62,790 nucleotides of DNA from Rhizomucor pusillus. Lineage: Eukaryota; Mucoromycota; Mucoromycetes; Mucorales; Lichtheimiaceae. Positions 23,825 to 36,392 of the stretch are shown here, in pieces. The stretch is taken from positions 1 to 62,790 of the forward strand of contig FWWN02000293.1 in assembly GCA_900175165.2 (NCBI GenBank), given 5' to 3'. Both the position numbers and the translations under genes were made by a program. The notes below the pieces were generated by a model. That model was given only the letters and a program-made list of their open reading frames with translations. It had not been told where the DNA came from and did no database searches. Positions within the stretch are counted from its first letter, which is position 1. The number at the start of each line of letters is the position of its first letter.

Positions 23825-25291
23825 ATGAAGTATACTCTCATCTCGGTTCCGGCGCTCGGCCAGAAGCAAAATGTGCTTTTGAACATCAAGAGCAAACTGG
23901 CGTCGCATGCCGAAACACATCCCTTTAATGTTCCCGAGTTCAAGGTACGGTCGGCGTATAACAGTGAATAGGGCATATGGCATTTTAACCGGGCTGTATA
24001 GATTGGCACGCTCGATTCGCTTGTGCTTCTGTCTGATGAGCTTGCAAAACACGATACTGCGAGCGAGCAAGCCGTAAATAAGACGGCGGACGTTCTAGCG
24101 ACGCTTGTCAAGGAGCAACCGGACGCCTTGGTGCAGGATTTCCTACTTGTCAATGACAGTACGTTTCTTTTCTTTTTCGGCGCGATAGCATATCAATACA
24201 GAGGTTGTAAAGCGAGTTTGTAGAAACGGTTGATCAGTATATCAGTACTTTTCAGTGGAACAGCATGAAATACCGCACAGACAAATCGCTGCAAGAGATA
24301 ACAGCGTTGCTAACTCAGGTCAGCATCCTCGAAACATCTTATCTACAATTGACATCTCACGTTTATCGTGGTGCCTTCACAGGAAATCACATCCATGGAC
24401 AACGTTATCAAGAACAAACTGAATGCTTATACCCAAAACAAGAACGCGCTCCAAACACTCCAACGTAAACAAACGTTAGTAGACATCTAGTCAAACAGAC
24501 ATAATCAAGACTGTTGTTTAATCGTATCTTTGTAGCGGCAACTTGTCAGTAAAGAATCTGAACGGCATCGTCAAGAAGGAACACTGCGTGCTCAACTCTG
24601 AGTATCTGACCACATTGTTCGTCGCGGTACCAAAGTAAGTTGCAGCCGTGCGATGGATGAAAGGAAAGAAAGACTTATGTTGTTATTCAGGAACCTATAC
24701 AAGCAATGGAACAATTCGTACGAGACAATGACCTCCATGGTGGTTCCACGTTCATCCGTCAAGGTAGCAGAAGACGATGAATTTGGCCTGTTTTCAGTGA
24801 CTTTATTCCAGCGCGTTGTCGATGAGTTTTCAGCCAAGGCACGTGAGCAAAAGTTCATTGTACGCGATTTCCACTACGATGAATCAGCGGTGCAAGCGCA
24901 AGAACGTGAGCTTCGGGAAGCTGAAGCGATTGAACGCGAGCAGCAAGCGGAACTCATACGTCTAGCACGCACAAACTTTGGAGAAATGTTCTCATCGTGG
25001 GTGCATCTAAAGGCGTTGCGCGTATACGTAGAATCCGTACTGCGATACGGATTACCGCCTGATTTCGCTACCGTCTCCATCTCGACGGAACCCAAGTATG
25101 AAGCTAAAGTCGATGAAACTTTGCTTGCAGAATACGGACATTTGGGAGGCGTGCACGGTGCAGCCAACACAAAGAATACAGACAAGGAACAGCAGGACGA
25201 GATCCTGGATCACGAATTACTGTCAGTTAGCGGCAAAGAATACAGGCCGTACGTTCAGTTTGTACTGGATTTTGATTTGGCTCGTAGATAG
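23825..25291 (+). CDS. VMA5: V-type proton ATPase subunit C
   Basis: Six exons (23825-23944, 24002-24158, 24224-24318, 24383-24474, 24536-24634, 24691-25291) give 387 residues, the normal size of Vma5. Conserved blocks are LISVPALG at the N-terminus, VPEFKIGTLDSLV, the QWNSMKYRTDKSL helix, SEYLTTLFVAVPK, WNNSYETMTSMVVPRS and the C-terminal WVHLKALRVYVESVLRYGLPP and YRPYVQFVLDFDL. Subunit C bridges the V1 and Vo sectors and controls their reversible dissociation on vacuolar and endosomal membranes. The ATG lies in a context without an upstream alternative; only CTG/GCT repeats precede it. It converges on the MIX17-like gene, 272 nt away. Confidence 0.95.
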
Positions 25292-25350
25292 ATTTTTGGA
25301 TTCCCATAAGAGAATGCATGTTTCTTTGCAAGCATTTTTATTTTGTACGG

Positions 25351-25410
25351 GTGTGTGTGTGTGTGTGTATCTGTGTATCTGTGTACGTTTGTGAATTCAT
25401 TGTGTGTGTG
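25351..25410. repeat. TG-rich microsatellite
   Basis: Runs of (GT)n at 25351-25368 and 25401-25410, separated by imperfect TGTATCTG units, lie between two convergent 3' ends. It is a simple sequence repeat likely to vary in length and has no evident function. Confidence 0.8.
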
Positions 25411-25563
25411 TCGGGGGAGGGGGGAATGGAGAGGAATATGTAGTTTTTGGTGGTTTTTTTACACGTGATCAATATAGATAGATATATAAGATCTTTCTGT
25501 TTCTCGCTTTGTTGTTCGCTCGCTAGCTAACAAACAACGCAGAGTATGAGGGATCTGTACTCT

Positions 25564-26169
25564 CTAATACTGAGAAGCCATTTGCTGGCAGGCCTTGAGG
25601 GCATCGAGGTACCATTGGCAGGCGGAGACATCGTTGTTGCTGTTCTCCAGGCACTTTGTAAATGCCTTGGCATCAGCTTCGCACGAGGCAGCGCCGGGTT
25701 GGGGAGCAACCTGCTGCTGGATGGGTTGCTGGTACTGGTACTGCTGGGGCTGCTCGGCGGGTTTGTCGTCACTGCTGCTGCCGCTGAACAAGCTGGAGAT
25801 ACCGTTTGCCATGGTGTGGCCAACAGCAGAGCCGACAGCAACGCCTGCAGCGGTCGAAGCCATTTGAGCGAACAAACCGGGCTGCTGAGGCTGCGGGTGA
25901 GCAACGGCAGGAGTGGCAGGTGCAGGCTGAGCAGTCATGGCATGTTGCTGCTGCTGCTGCTGAGGAGGAGGTTGGTGATGCTGCTGAGGAGCAGGGGCAG
26001 CGGCAGGTCTAGGAGGCTGTTGCGGGGGAGGAGCCTGGCGCGTAGGCATGGTGTGTGCCTGACGAGTCTGTTGAGCGGGAGCAGAGCGGCGGGTCTGCAA
26101 GCATTCGTGTTAGACATGTCTTTGGAGAAATTAGTGAGATCAATGGCGATAACTTACTTGACGGGGCAT
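25564..26169 (-). CDS. MIX17: Twin-CX9C mitochondrial protein, MIX17/CHCHD2-like
   Basis: Two exons (26169-26158 and 26094-25564) make 180 residues; the first exon encodes only MPRQ. The protein has a basic, Pro/Gln-rich N-terminus of about 70 residues, a central Ala/Gly hydrophobic segment (STAAGVAVGSAVGHTMA) and a C-terminal CHCH domain with C-x9-C pairs at about residues 142/152 and 163/173. This is the layout of CHCHD2, CHCHD10 and yeast Mix17, small proteins imported into the intermembrane space and oxidised by Mia40. The fungal role is linked to respiration. The poly-Gln tract is encoded by CTG/TTG repeats on the plus strand and may vary between strains. Confidence 0.88.
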
Positions 26170-26629
26170 GTTTTTTGTTTTGGTGAGAAACTTGTGGAAG
26201 CCAGCCCGCATGCAAATTTATAAAAAAATGTCGGAGTTCCTACCGGAAGCAAGATGGACCGGCCCGGCAAACCAATGACTCAAAAACCATCAAGGTACGA
26301 CTTGTTCAGCTGAAATTTACGACGATTACTGAGCATCTGCCGCTGGAACGCTTGGATTACAACGTGCAAAGCATGACAAGGTAATCAACCCCATTGCCAT
26401 CTTGGCTTTCTCCAGCCGGCCAACGTTCTTATTGACATGACGATTCCAAGTAGGATTATCAAGTGCTTTGCAAGATAAATACCTGAGAAATTTACTGGAT
26501 ATTTTGCTACAGCAAAATAGTAAAGTGTTGCAGATTTTTAATTATAAAGAGAGAGGAAGTGAGTGCATGTGTAGCAGGGGTATATGTGGGGATCTATGAC
26601 AGAGCTAGTGGGAGATTATGCACAAGGGA
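26170..26629. other. Intergenic between MIX17-like and RIM15
   Basis: This 460-nt stretch holds the MIX17-like promoter and the RIM15 3' region. No ORF or RNA gene is evident. Confidence 0.5.
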
Positions 26630-29600
26630 TTAGGCTTGTATTTTGTTGTTATTGTTGTTGCGACTTGATGCAGAAGATGCATTAGAGAGTGTTTGCAAGA
26701 TACAAGTTGGCCGTTGAGAATTACAAAATTGCTCTAGCCGTTCACGAATAATGTTCTTCGTCACGGGCTTGCTCAGTATATCATCAAAAGCGCCTGCAAG
26801 CTGCACTGTTCTTTCGTACGCTGTCACTGCAATTATCGGCGTATCACGATTCGCATTGTTGGTGGATTTAATCATTCGAGCAGCTGCTTCGCCGTCAACT
26901 TGAAAAGTAGAAACATGTTAGCACCAAAGAAATCTGATAATATCAGCCGCTCATCCTACTTACTTATAGGCATGCGTATGTCCATAAAGATAATGTCGAA
27001 TTTAACTTCACCCACGGCGCACCGGATGGCCTGAGCGCCATTTCTCACAACCACGCAACGGCAATTCAGGGTCTGAAGTATAGTCTCAAGAATCTTGCAG
27101 CTGATGGGATTATCGTCCACAACAAGGCAGTCTAAAGGTTTCACTACCTTGGCGACGCTGGCGCTACCCGTCGATCCACGGTGTTCCTCAAACACGGATG
27201 GTTTCCGTTCAACGACCCTATCATCAGGTGAAGACGCTGAGCGTGATCGACCACCGCCAACTTCTGGTCCTTTCTGTTGTTGTTGTTGTTGTTGTTGGCG
27301 CTGTTGCGCGGCGCCGGTGGCAGTATCCATGGGCGGCTTCCTATTAGTCGTCATGGAAACAGAGGGTGACAGCTTGAGCGGTGAGGAGCTCTGCGACGAC
27401 GATTGTCCTCCTTCTAACGAAACACTGCCTTGTCGCCTAGGTATTATTGACCGCCGTACAGGGCTACCGCTACCTGGACTGCTGCCAGTAGTGCTACCAC
27501 CAGCTTCACCTCCAGCTGCAATGCTGTCGTGACGTATCTTGCGGATAGCATCCTCGTTTGCCTTCTCCAGGACAGGCAGGTTCTTGTACACAAAGGTTCC
27601 AAACTCGTTTCCAGATGCGTCGTTGTCGTCCTGCAAACTAGCGGAACTGATCTGGAAATTGTTGCCTTGTTGCATAATGTTTTCTGGATTTTGTTCGTGA
27701 ATAATGGCCTTGGCATGCTCGACCTGCTGCTTGTCGCTTTCGTGCAGATCATCAGCGTCGTTCGGCTCCAAAGCATCGGTGAGCATCTGCGCACCGCGCA
27801 AGTCAAAGTACTCGGTATCTTCAGCGTCAGCCGGCTGAGGTACAAACGAAGGCGCTTCTGTCAGCAGCGTATCCCAATTGATATCTTTGAAGAAAGGATG
27901 GTTCTTCACTTCGTCTGCACCGTTGTAGCCCAGTCGCTTCTGAGGATCAAGCGTCATTAGGCGTTCCATGAAATCACGCGCTTCCGGTGAGATATCCACG
28001 ACGTCTTCGTGCCAGTCGATTCGTCGAGACAAGATGTTTTCAAAGACCTTGTCGGGTGTGTCGGCGTGGAAGGGCGGATATCCGTACAAGAATTCGTAAC
28101 AAATAACACCGAGCGCCCACCAGTCTACCATGATATCTTGGCTTGTGCCGAGAATGCTTTCTGGAGCGAGGTAGTCCGGTGTACCCACAGCCTTGCGCGG
28201 TGTATCGTTGCGATCGCATTGCATGTAGCCAGGTGTCGCCCAGCCGGGAGTAGTGATATCGGAAATAGGAGTCTTGGCTACCGATGATGACTGATGCAAA
28301 TCAGCTGCTTTCGCTTCAGGATCAACGCTGGTGATGGCAGCGCTGTTGGAAGCACTGCTGGATACAGAGCTGCGTCGGCCTTCATCAAACAAAAGACTGA
28401 AGTACGAGTGCCGGAACGGATTGGATGATGTTTCGGGTGTTTCTGGCGAAGGATGTGGTGAACTAGGCACGTTCGCTGCCGCTGCCACTGCCGAGTTGGC
28501 TGTCAATTCGTCTCGCACCTGACGGTTCAAAAATCCGATTCTCGACAAACCAAAATCGGTCAGCTTCAAGTGGCCATTCTGATCTATAAGCAAGTTGTCC
28601 GGTTTCAAATCTCTGTATATAGAAAACAACGTTAGGGTTTTCCTTTAAAACTTGCCAAATTATCTACTTGCCTGTGGATAATGTTTCGATCATGCAAGTA
28701 AGCCAAACCCAATGTCACTTCTGCGAGGTAATTCCGGGCCCAATCCTCGGGCAAGCTACCAAGCACCTTGACTAGTGCAGAGCAGTCTCCACCGTTCAGA
28801 TATTCCAGCACTAGGTACAGGTAATCCTTGGACTGGAATGTATAATAGAGTTTGGTCACAAACGGACTATCAGTCTGCGTCATGAGGATCATTCGCTCGG
28901 CCTTCACGTTGGTCACTTGATTCTTTGCAATCATGTCTGATTTTTTCAAAAATTTGATTGCATAATAGTCGCCTGTTGCACGCTTCTTTGCCAAAAACAC
29001 AGATCCAAAAGCGCCTTTGCTGATCGGTTTAATGATATCAAAGTCCTTGATACTCGGAGGCGTCGGCCGGCCAGGAATGAATGCCTGAAGTGGAGATAAC
29101 GGCGATTTGCCTGTTGAACCAGAAGCAGCAGCACTTGGAGAAGACGAGGACAAGTCTTTGGACCGCTGAGGTCGCAGTCCAGGAGAACCAACTGGTGTAT
29201 CAATAATTTCAGCTTCCACAATGGAGCCTGGCTCCTTTGAAGGCGATGGCATGTTACTGCTATTTGATTGAGTCTTCCTCCGCTGCCGTCTCGATAACTT
29301 CTCTACACCTTTGGTTTTCCACGAACGCAGCCGGCTGAGCAATCCCTTCTTTTGTTGTTGTTGTTGGGGCTGCTGCTGTTGTTGTTGCTGTTGCTGCTGT
29401 TGCTGAGATTGTTTGTTGCTGCTTTCGGGAGGACAAGTGTCGTCTTTTGCGCATACAAACTCGCTCCAATCTGCATCCTGCTGCATCGTCTTTTGGAAAT
29501 CGTTCCGTGCACGCTCGTTGTATTCGAGGCGGTCTCGCATACGGTTTACTGCATCCACCTTGGCCCTGGCTGCTTTTTCAACTTCACGAACCAACGACGT

Positions 29601-32600
29601 CGTGTTAGAATTATCTGCTGCTGGCGGTCGCCAATACAGAATTTGAACCATCTTGGTTTTCGATCTCGGCGACTGAAGCGATCGACATTTGCCGTTCTCC
29701 TCCTGCTCTTCTTGATCCATTTCATTCTCTTCTTCATCGTATCGTCCCGGCATAGATATACTCAATGCGACATCCAGAATCTCCACCAAGTCTGCGTATA
29801 CTTCCAAATCCGCTCGTTTCTTGTCCTTTTCTGACATTTCCTCTTCCAGAGGCATCTTTTCCTCTCCAAAGATAGAATCGCGTTCACCATCGTCGTTTTC
29901 TCCTCCTCCTCCTTCTTGCTGCTGCTGCTGCTGCTGCTGCTTCTCAGTCGATACATCCTGTGCCTTGTCTCCTGGCTTGGTATTGTTTTCTTCCTGCTCA
30001 AGTTCTGCTTTTGTGCCGTCCGTGAGTTCAAGAATGTGATGCCTGAGGTCACGGAGACTGTCGTTACAAATATTAACATCCATTTCGGTACGATGAATCT
30101 CGATGCAGAGTTCTGAGTGCTGTTCAAAGAATGCAGCTACCACCCATCGTTCGCATACGTGACAGAGCACAGGTGGAAGAGACATGAGCGTATTTGGCGA
30201 TATGTATTCGTGATCTCGATTTTCACCGGGCGCTGCCTCCTCGGGACTCGGAAGAGAAGTCAAATCCTTCGAATAAGGAGGTTCCGAAAATGAGCGATTT
30301 CGACCACCACCCATTGTTTCTTTCAGCGACTCATCCATTGCATTCGATTCGAGCTGTTGTTTCTCTTCCGCGCGACCTGTAGAGCTAGTGGGCGATGGCT
30401 GTAATTTTTCGATAATCGACCATCTCCGAGAATTCGCAGGTTTGATCACCCACATTGTATGGCTTGGTTCGCTCGTCACCCGATTGTACATGAGCATGCC
30501 TTTGCCTTCCATCTCAACATCGCCTTGCGAAGTTGTCACGTTGAACCGAACTTCTATCGTCCTCGATTCGTCCGCCAGTAACTCTTCCGTCGCTTCTGTA
30601 AAAGTACGCTGATCTTCTGGTGCAAGGAAACGAGAGATGCTTGACCCGACTACAGATTGGATATCGGCAGATCTAAAGCAAAGTTATCCATTGTTAGCAT
30701 GAACTCCGTTGCTAACTCGTAATCTACAGCCTACCCAATCACATCTAGCCAGACAGGGCTCACATACTGGATAGCCGTTGTGCCTAGACTGAGTTCCATG
30801 ATGATTGTGCTATTCTGGCTTCTCTCCGCAATCTGTTGTAGCTGCATCTCATCTGTTGTCAGCTGAACTTGATCATCCTGCGTATACAACGAGGACGTTT
30901 CAGCATCATTCTTGGGAGGTACGATACTGCTATCCATCTGGATGCCGTCGCTGCTGCTACCCGTCGCTAATCTCTGTCGTCCCGCAACATCGACGTCTCC
31001 TCCGTACTCGCTGCTTTCATCCATTTTCGACATTCCACTGACAGATTCCATATCAGTGGTTGCACCGCCATCAGTGTCGCTTGTTGTTGTCGTCGTCGTG
31101 ACAGGCGTAGGACCCCACGATGACGCCCAAAAGCCCTTTTCTGCTTGCCACCAGTCAAGAACTCTGTTGAGCGCTGCGACGCCAAGTAGCAGGCGCACGT
31201 ACCACTCTCGACACGGCCACTCTGGATGTATATCCCACTTCACACCAACCGCTTGGATCTTGGAGACAAGTTCGGCACACAATCCATGGTGGTCCAAAAA
31301 CATGTCCAGCGACGTATCCATGACGCTCTGCGCCAAAGTAATGAGATCTTGCAGCGTCAAAATAAATGGGGTCGGCAGATACGAATCTTCCGTGATCATC
31401 GTCACCATATTGCTCACTTGCGACGATGTATCTTCAAAGTAATCCTGTCTAGCGCTGTCGTGATGACGGGGCGTCTTGACATCCTCCGTTTCTTCTTTTT
31501 CCTCGATATCGTGCAACGTGCGGACCTCAGCAGGCGGTATGCTATTTCGAGAACGAACATTGGCGTTGCTGTAAACCTGTTCGCCCTCCTCGTAATCGCT
31601 TTGATGATCTGCTGTGTCTCCTTCTTCTTCGCTGCTCATTTCATGCACTCCTTGTTCCAAAATCTCGTCCATGTTTTCCACATATTGCAATCCTCGCTCA
31701 ACGTATTCGTTTAAGCCATCAATGATATATCGCATTTCCGCGTCGCATGCGTCCTTGGCATACTGAAGCCTCGACCGAATCGTGCTCTGCATATTGGCAC
31801 TGCTTGATCTATCATCACCTTCACTCGTTGACCCAAAAATACGTCCGAGTCGACCGAATAGACCCATACGATAGTTTGGATGAAAGAATCTGTATCCGAC
31901 GTTTGTACCAGCTGCGGCAGTCAAGCTTTTTCTCGACGACGATTTCGTTGCTGCAACGGCAAGTGGTGAGCCCTGCTGTCTGAAACTTTGGTCAAATCGA
32001 GGCGAGTTTTGGCCAGAACTGATATTTTCGTCGCTGTCTTCAATTGTTGTAAAGCATCGTCGCATGTGCTGTTTCGAAGGAACATTGTCGCTGTCATCCG
32101 CCGCAGATCGTCTCTTCTCGGGCACAGATGTCGTTGACGTTGGTGGGCTAGCAGCAGCATTGTTGCGATCGAAGCTTTTCCCTGGTTGTGCTGCAGGCTC
32201 TTTTTCGTCGACATCTTTTCCATCAAAACTACTGTGACGCCGCATTACAGGGAACAATCGTCTGTGCGACGTATAGTGCTCTGCGTTCGTCTTGACTATA
32301 CTCCACCAGTTTGTGAGCCGGTGATCAATGTGCCGTTTCGCGGCACTGGACTCGTCTGGAATCGATTGCCGTCGCTTCATCTCGGCATTCTTGGCCATTT
32401 TATATTCCTCGAGCCAGTCAACCCAAGGGACATCATTGACGATATTTAGCTTATCTACCATGCTGGGTGCCAGTGTACCATCGCCAACGTCGTCGCATGC
32501 AGTTGGAGATGCTGCTTCGTCGCTCGTGACAAGAATCGTCGGCATAGCACGGTCATTTTCTCTAGTTCGAGTGAACCGCGCTGCATGGTGTTGGTGGTGA

Positions 32601-34960
32601 TGCTGCTCCGTGTCCTTATCGTTCGATGGTTGATCCTCTATCCGCAAGGAGCACCATCGTTTAATCTTTGCTGATCGAGACATGTACAGCTTTTCGCCGT
32701 ACGCTTCATCCGACACTGAGCCGTTGCGCATCGAAAACATTGATGAACTATCTGGAATATCCTCGGTATCTCGCTCGGGTACTAAGCGCCGTTGATTAGA
32801 AATGATAACCTCCAAAGTGTATCCTCGTTGATAATACTTACTATCTTCTTGCTTGAAGAGAGGTCCAAAGTAATCATCAGCCATGGTGTGATCCCATCTG
32901 CTTAAATCAGGCGCTGAGGTGCTCGTTCCCATTGGCGGTAGAAATGAGACAAGCTCGCTCTCTGTGCTCAGATCAAAATCGCTTTGAGTAGCGTTCAGCA
33001 GCAAAGCAGGATACACGGGCGTTTGAACAGCAGTTGGATGGTGATCCATAGTAGTCGACGAAGAGAGGTGGTAAGGAGAACGAGAACTGTTGGAGCTGTT
33101 CAAGTCGATTTCGACAACATCCTTGTCTGCTTCGTTCTTGCAAGATTGCGGGTTCGCAGCTGTTGTTGATGATGATCGCTTTTCTGATACATCGAGAGCC
33201 GGCAAGGATCGACGGTTCGATTTGCGCTTATTTGATAACTGTCTGCGGAGCAACGAATGTAGCGAATGTTGATATGCAGAGACACCTCCGCCGCTGCTTT
33301 TGCTGGTCTCCAATATCGGCCGTTGCGGAGCAGCTGGCGACGGTTTGTTGCTGTTACTGCCGCTGCAGATATCGTGATCCATTGTCGGCGCATCCACGAC
33401 TGGGTTAGGCAGCTGGCCGCTTACAATGTTGGCAAGTTCAGTGTTTGAAATGTTTTTAAGCATGCTCATTGACGAACGCCGTCTGGCACGCTGCATCAAA
33501 AGAGACGAGCTAACTGAACCGGTAGGCTGATTGTACGAGCTAGAAACTGAGGACGCGACGGATGCTGAATCTTTCAAGCTGCTTTTATCTAGGTATCAGA
33601 TTAGTACATGTGAAATATCTCTCTTACTCATTAGAGAATACTAACGTCTTTCCGTGGGTATCTGGAGAGGACTTCCTGTCCTCGGCGAAGAAGATGGAGA
33701 ATAGTATTCGTCCGTCATGCTGGAATCGGTCACAATGGAAGATATGGAGGATGTACGTCGTCCATGATTCTGTGCCATTGGATGCTGTGGATTGCCTTGC
33801 TGGTTGCGCAGGTTAAACCAATGAAAATACGATGCATTCGGGTAATCGGTAGATGATGACGGTAGTGTCAGGACATCTTCCGCCGCCGCTGCTGCGTCGG
33901 AATCATTGCAGGAAGTACGTTTGGCTGTCCGCATAATATTTCTTTCCAAAGCATCTGCTGCCGACGACGACGAGTATGAGGGAGGTGTGCCTTGATGATG
34001 GTGTTCGACGTTGGTGTCTCTGGTCAGTGCTGCTCGATTCTCACGCAACTTTGAGATTGATCCTGATCTGTGCATCGTGGCTGTGGTTGGATCATAATAA
34101 TAATCAGCAGCAGATCGTTTTCCAACAATGGTTGCTGCCGTTTTTGGAGATCCAGCAGGTGAAGAGGACAAGGACGATGGATTCGTAGTGCTCAAGCCTT
34201 CGACGACTGAGCTTTTTCGACTTTTAGCCAGGCGTTCTGAATATCCAACAGGTGTGGAGGGTGTACTGGGTGTGCTGCTACCCTCGTTCGATGTTGTTGT
34301 TGGTAGCGGATGCTGATGCGCTGTTGCTATGGCCGCGGCTGCCGACGAAGACGCAGCAGCGCTCGCATCGATCCAGCTCGCGCGTTTCGACTTAACCATG
34401 TATTTTCCACCGCTGCCTGCAGGTGGACTAGCATATCTCGGTGAAAAGACTGCCTGCTGCTGTGGGGAGCGCGGGACAGCTGGATGCGGTGAAACCACGA
34501 GCCGTGCAGAGGAGCTTTCGACTTCGCTTCCCGGACTGCTGCTATAGTCAACATCCAGCTTTTTATTCAGTGGCGATTCAGATCCAGTGGGAGATAGCTG
34601 CTGTTGCTGCATCGTAGGCGGCAGTTGGGAGGACTGACGATATGGACTATGCTGCTGCTGCTGCTTCCCACTCAAGGGGTCTGGGTAGTCGTCGCCACTG
34701 GAGATGGAGGATCGGCTAGCGTGTTTCTTTAGCAAGAGAGGCTGCGGTATAGGAACACTTCTGAGCCTAGAGGATGAAGTCGATGGTTGAGAGCTGCTAG
34801 TTTCTGAGGCAGGATTAACTGGACTGGCAGTAATGGATGCAGGGCGACTGTTGGACTTGTCCGACGGAGAGCCTGGTGGGTGCTGCTGCTGCAACAGCGT
34901 ACCAGTTGACGGCGACGATCCAGCTGACATGTGGTTGTCGCGTTCGCTCGGACTTGCCAT
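26630..34960 (-). CDS. RIM15: Rim15-family AGC kinase with PAS, zinc finger and receiver domains
   Basis: Five exons (34960-33646, 33588-30735, 30672-28672, 28612-26964, 26898-26630) join in frame to about 2695 residues. A long Ser/Pro/Gln-rich disordered N-terminus is followed by a PAS-like fold (about 1365-1420), a C-x2-C-x15-C zinc finger (CHVCERW, near 1560), and the kinase (from about 1932: SKGAFGSVFLAKK, YAIKFLKK, HRDLKPDN, DFGLSRIG, then a large insert before GTPDYLAPES). A C-terminal response-regulator receiver (about 2550-2680) has VVDDNP, IIFMDIRMP and LSKPVTK. Rim15 integrates TORC1/PKA nutrient signals, phosphorylates endosulfines and drives quiescence and stress responses. The third intron (28671-28613) begins GCAAGT, and only this junction yields HRDLKPDN. 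Multiple Gln tracts (27277-27299, 29350-29405, 29917-29940) interrupt the linkers. The start lies 189 nt from divergent POP5. Confidence 0.93.
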
Positions 34961-35149
34961 GAAACAACTTGAGGGTCTTTGAGGTTTGCCAAGTATGTGT
35001 GTGGTCTGCGTGAGTCAAGTGTGTGCGGGGAAAGTCAAAAAAAGGATTCCGCTGCTGTGTCGGGCTTGCTGAAATAATTTGGGAAGCTTGCGTCTTTCTA
35101 TATCCAACCACAAACTTTTTTTTACCTCTTTCTCTCGCCTCTTTTTGCA

Positions 35150-35819
35150 ATGGTTCGCATAAAGAATAGGTGGATACTCTTTGAACTCATTGAAAATCCT
35201 GTCTTTGAAAATGGTGAAGTTGTCTTTCCTCGCACAACATTGGGTCTCACTGAGGAAGACATTGGACGTGCGATCGCTGCAGCGATTAACGCGGATTTTG
35301 GCGATTACGGTCTGGGAATGGCAAAGAGCCTGAATGGTATTTCCACATTGATACATTGCAACGATAACGATCAGTTTAACATGGAAATAAATATCATGCA
35401 GTCAAGTGGTACAATCCAATGACTCGAGTAGGAATAGCACGTATTCCCAGAGAGTACACGGACATGGTGCTGGCAACATTGTTCTTTATGAATAAGATCG
35501 GAAAACAAACCTGCAGCTTTCGCATCCTTCATGTATCAGGTAAGAAAATGAGTCGAATTGTATCAGGAAAGAGAAAGACTCATTTCCAAGACGTTCTACA
35601 GGAACTATCATCAAGGTGCAAAATCAGGCAATCATCCGAGATCGCGATATTTATTTGGAGGAACGGGCCAAAGCAGAAAAGAGAGGTATGCAGTCCGTAA
35701 GTAACAAATTGTCACACAGCATATTCACGGCGTTTACCCTTACAGGTCAGTCATATACAGTGCAAGACAAGATTGAGAAGTCGGCAAGGGAGATCAAGCA
35801 GATCCAGGCCTTCAGTTGA
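35150..35819 (+). CDS. POP5: RNase P/MRP protein subunit POP5
   Basis: Four exons (35150-35336, 35402-35539, 35602-35685, 35746-35819) give 160 residues, typical for Pop5. Landmarks are MVRIKNRWILFELI at the N-terminus, EEDIGRAIAAAINADFGDYG, VKWYNPMTRVGIARIPR and FRILHVSGTIIKVQNQAI. Pop5 belongs to the shared RNase P and RNase MRP core and contacts the catalytic RNA during tRNA 5' maturation and rRNA processing in the nucleus. All introns are 57-65 nt with GT...AG ends. The gene is divergent from RIM15 across 189 nt, so the two probably share a promoter region. Confidence 0.93.
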
Positions 35820-36392
35820 GACACAAAGATGATGGATTAAAAAATCGGACCATGTGCACCCTGGTTGCAAAGTCGGGTGACCCGTGGTATTATGTAATGG
35901 ACAAGGACAAGGGAAAAGATGATTCTTCAAAAATGAAAAAGGGCGGCGGGCACGGACGACACAGCAAAGACGAGAGAAGGAGGGAAAGAGGACAAGATAA
36001 TAGAGTTAGAATAGCGCTGCGCTTCATGCAGCGCTAACACTGCAGAGCACCCGTCGTCCCCAGCCATTTTTTCCCTATGTCTCGCCAAGCTTAGCTTGGC
36101 AGCAATAATAAACAACTGCTGAAACTGTTATTGCGTATTGTCTGTGTATGTGACATTATGGATATATATACACGGGGCAGCCAAGATACCAAGCCATCAG
36201 CAACAAAACAAGGGCAAAAAAGATGATGATAAAAGCAGCAGCAGCAACAAATCCTTTTCGGCTCTTGATCAGAAAATGGGTTCACTTTTTTCGAACCAAA
36301 AAACCCAATTTTTCACCTCCTCTTCTTCCTACCTTTGCTTTTGGTCAAAAACGTCCAAAGGCAAACCTCACCTGTCCACGTTTCCATTCCAA
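35820..36392. other. Intergenic with two perfect hairpins
   Basis: After POP5, an AG-rich stretch is followed by two perfect inverted repeats. TAGCGCTGC (36012-36020) pairs with GCAGCGCTA (36028-36036) over a 7-nt loop, and GCCAAGC (36084-36090) pairs with GCTTGGC (36094-36100) over a 3-nt loop. No long ORF is supported. They could shape the POP5 3' end or belong to an unannotated small RNA; I cannot tell which. Confidence 0.5.

Noticed and set aside
25546..26223. Long plus-strand ORF (225 codons) opposite the MIX17-like gene
   Set aside because: It is the antisense shadow of a repetitive Gln/Pro-coding exon; Leu/Arg-rich composition comes from CTG repeats, and the minus-strand gene has a full twin-CX9C domain.
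30912..31714. Plus-strand ORFs opposite RIM15
   Set aside because: They overlap a continuous 950-codon exon of a recognised kinase and have no domain of their own.
35820..36100. Possible RNase P or MRP RNA gene next to POP5
   Set aside because: Two hairpins alone do not give the conserved CR-I to CR-V elements, and I could not identify any of them.
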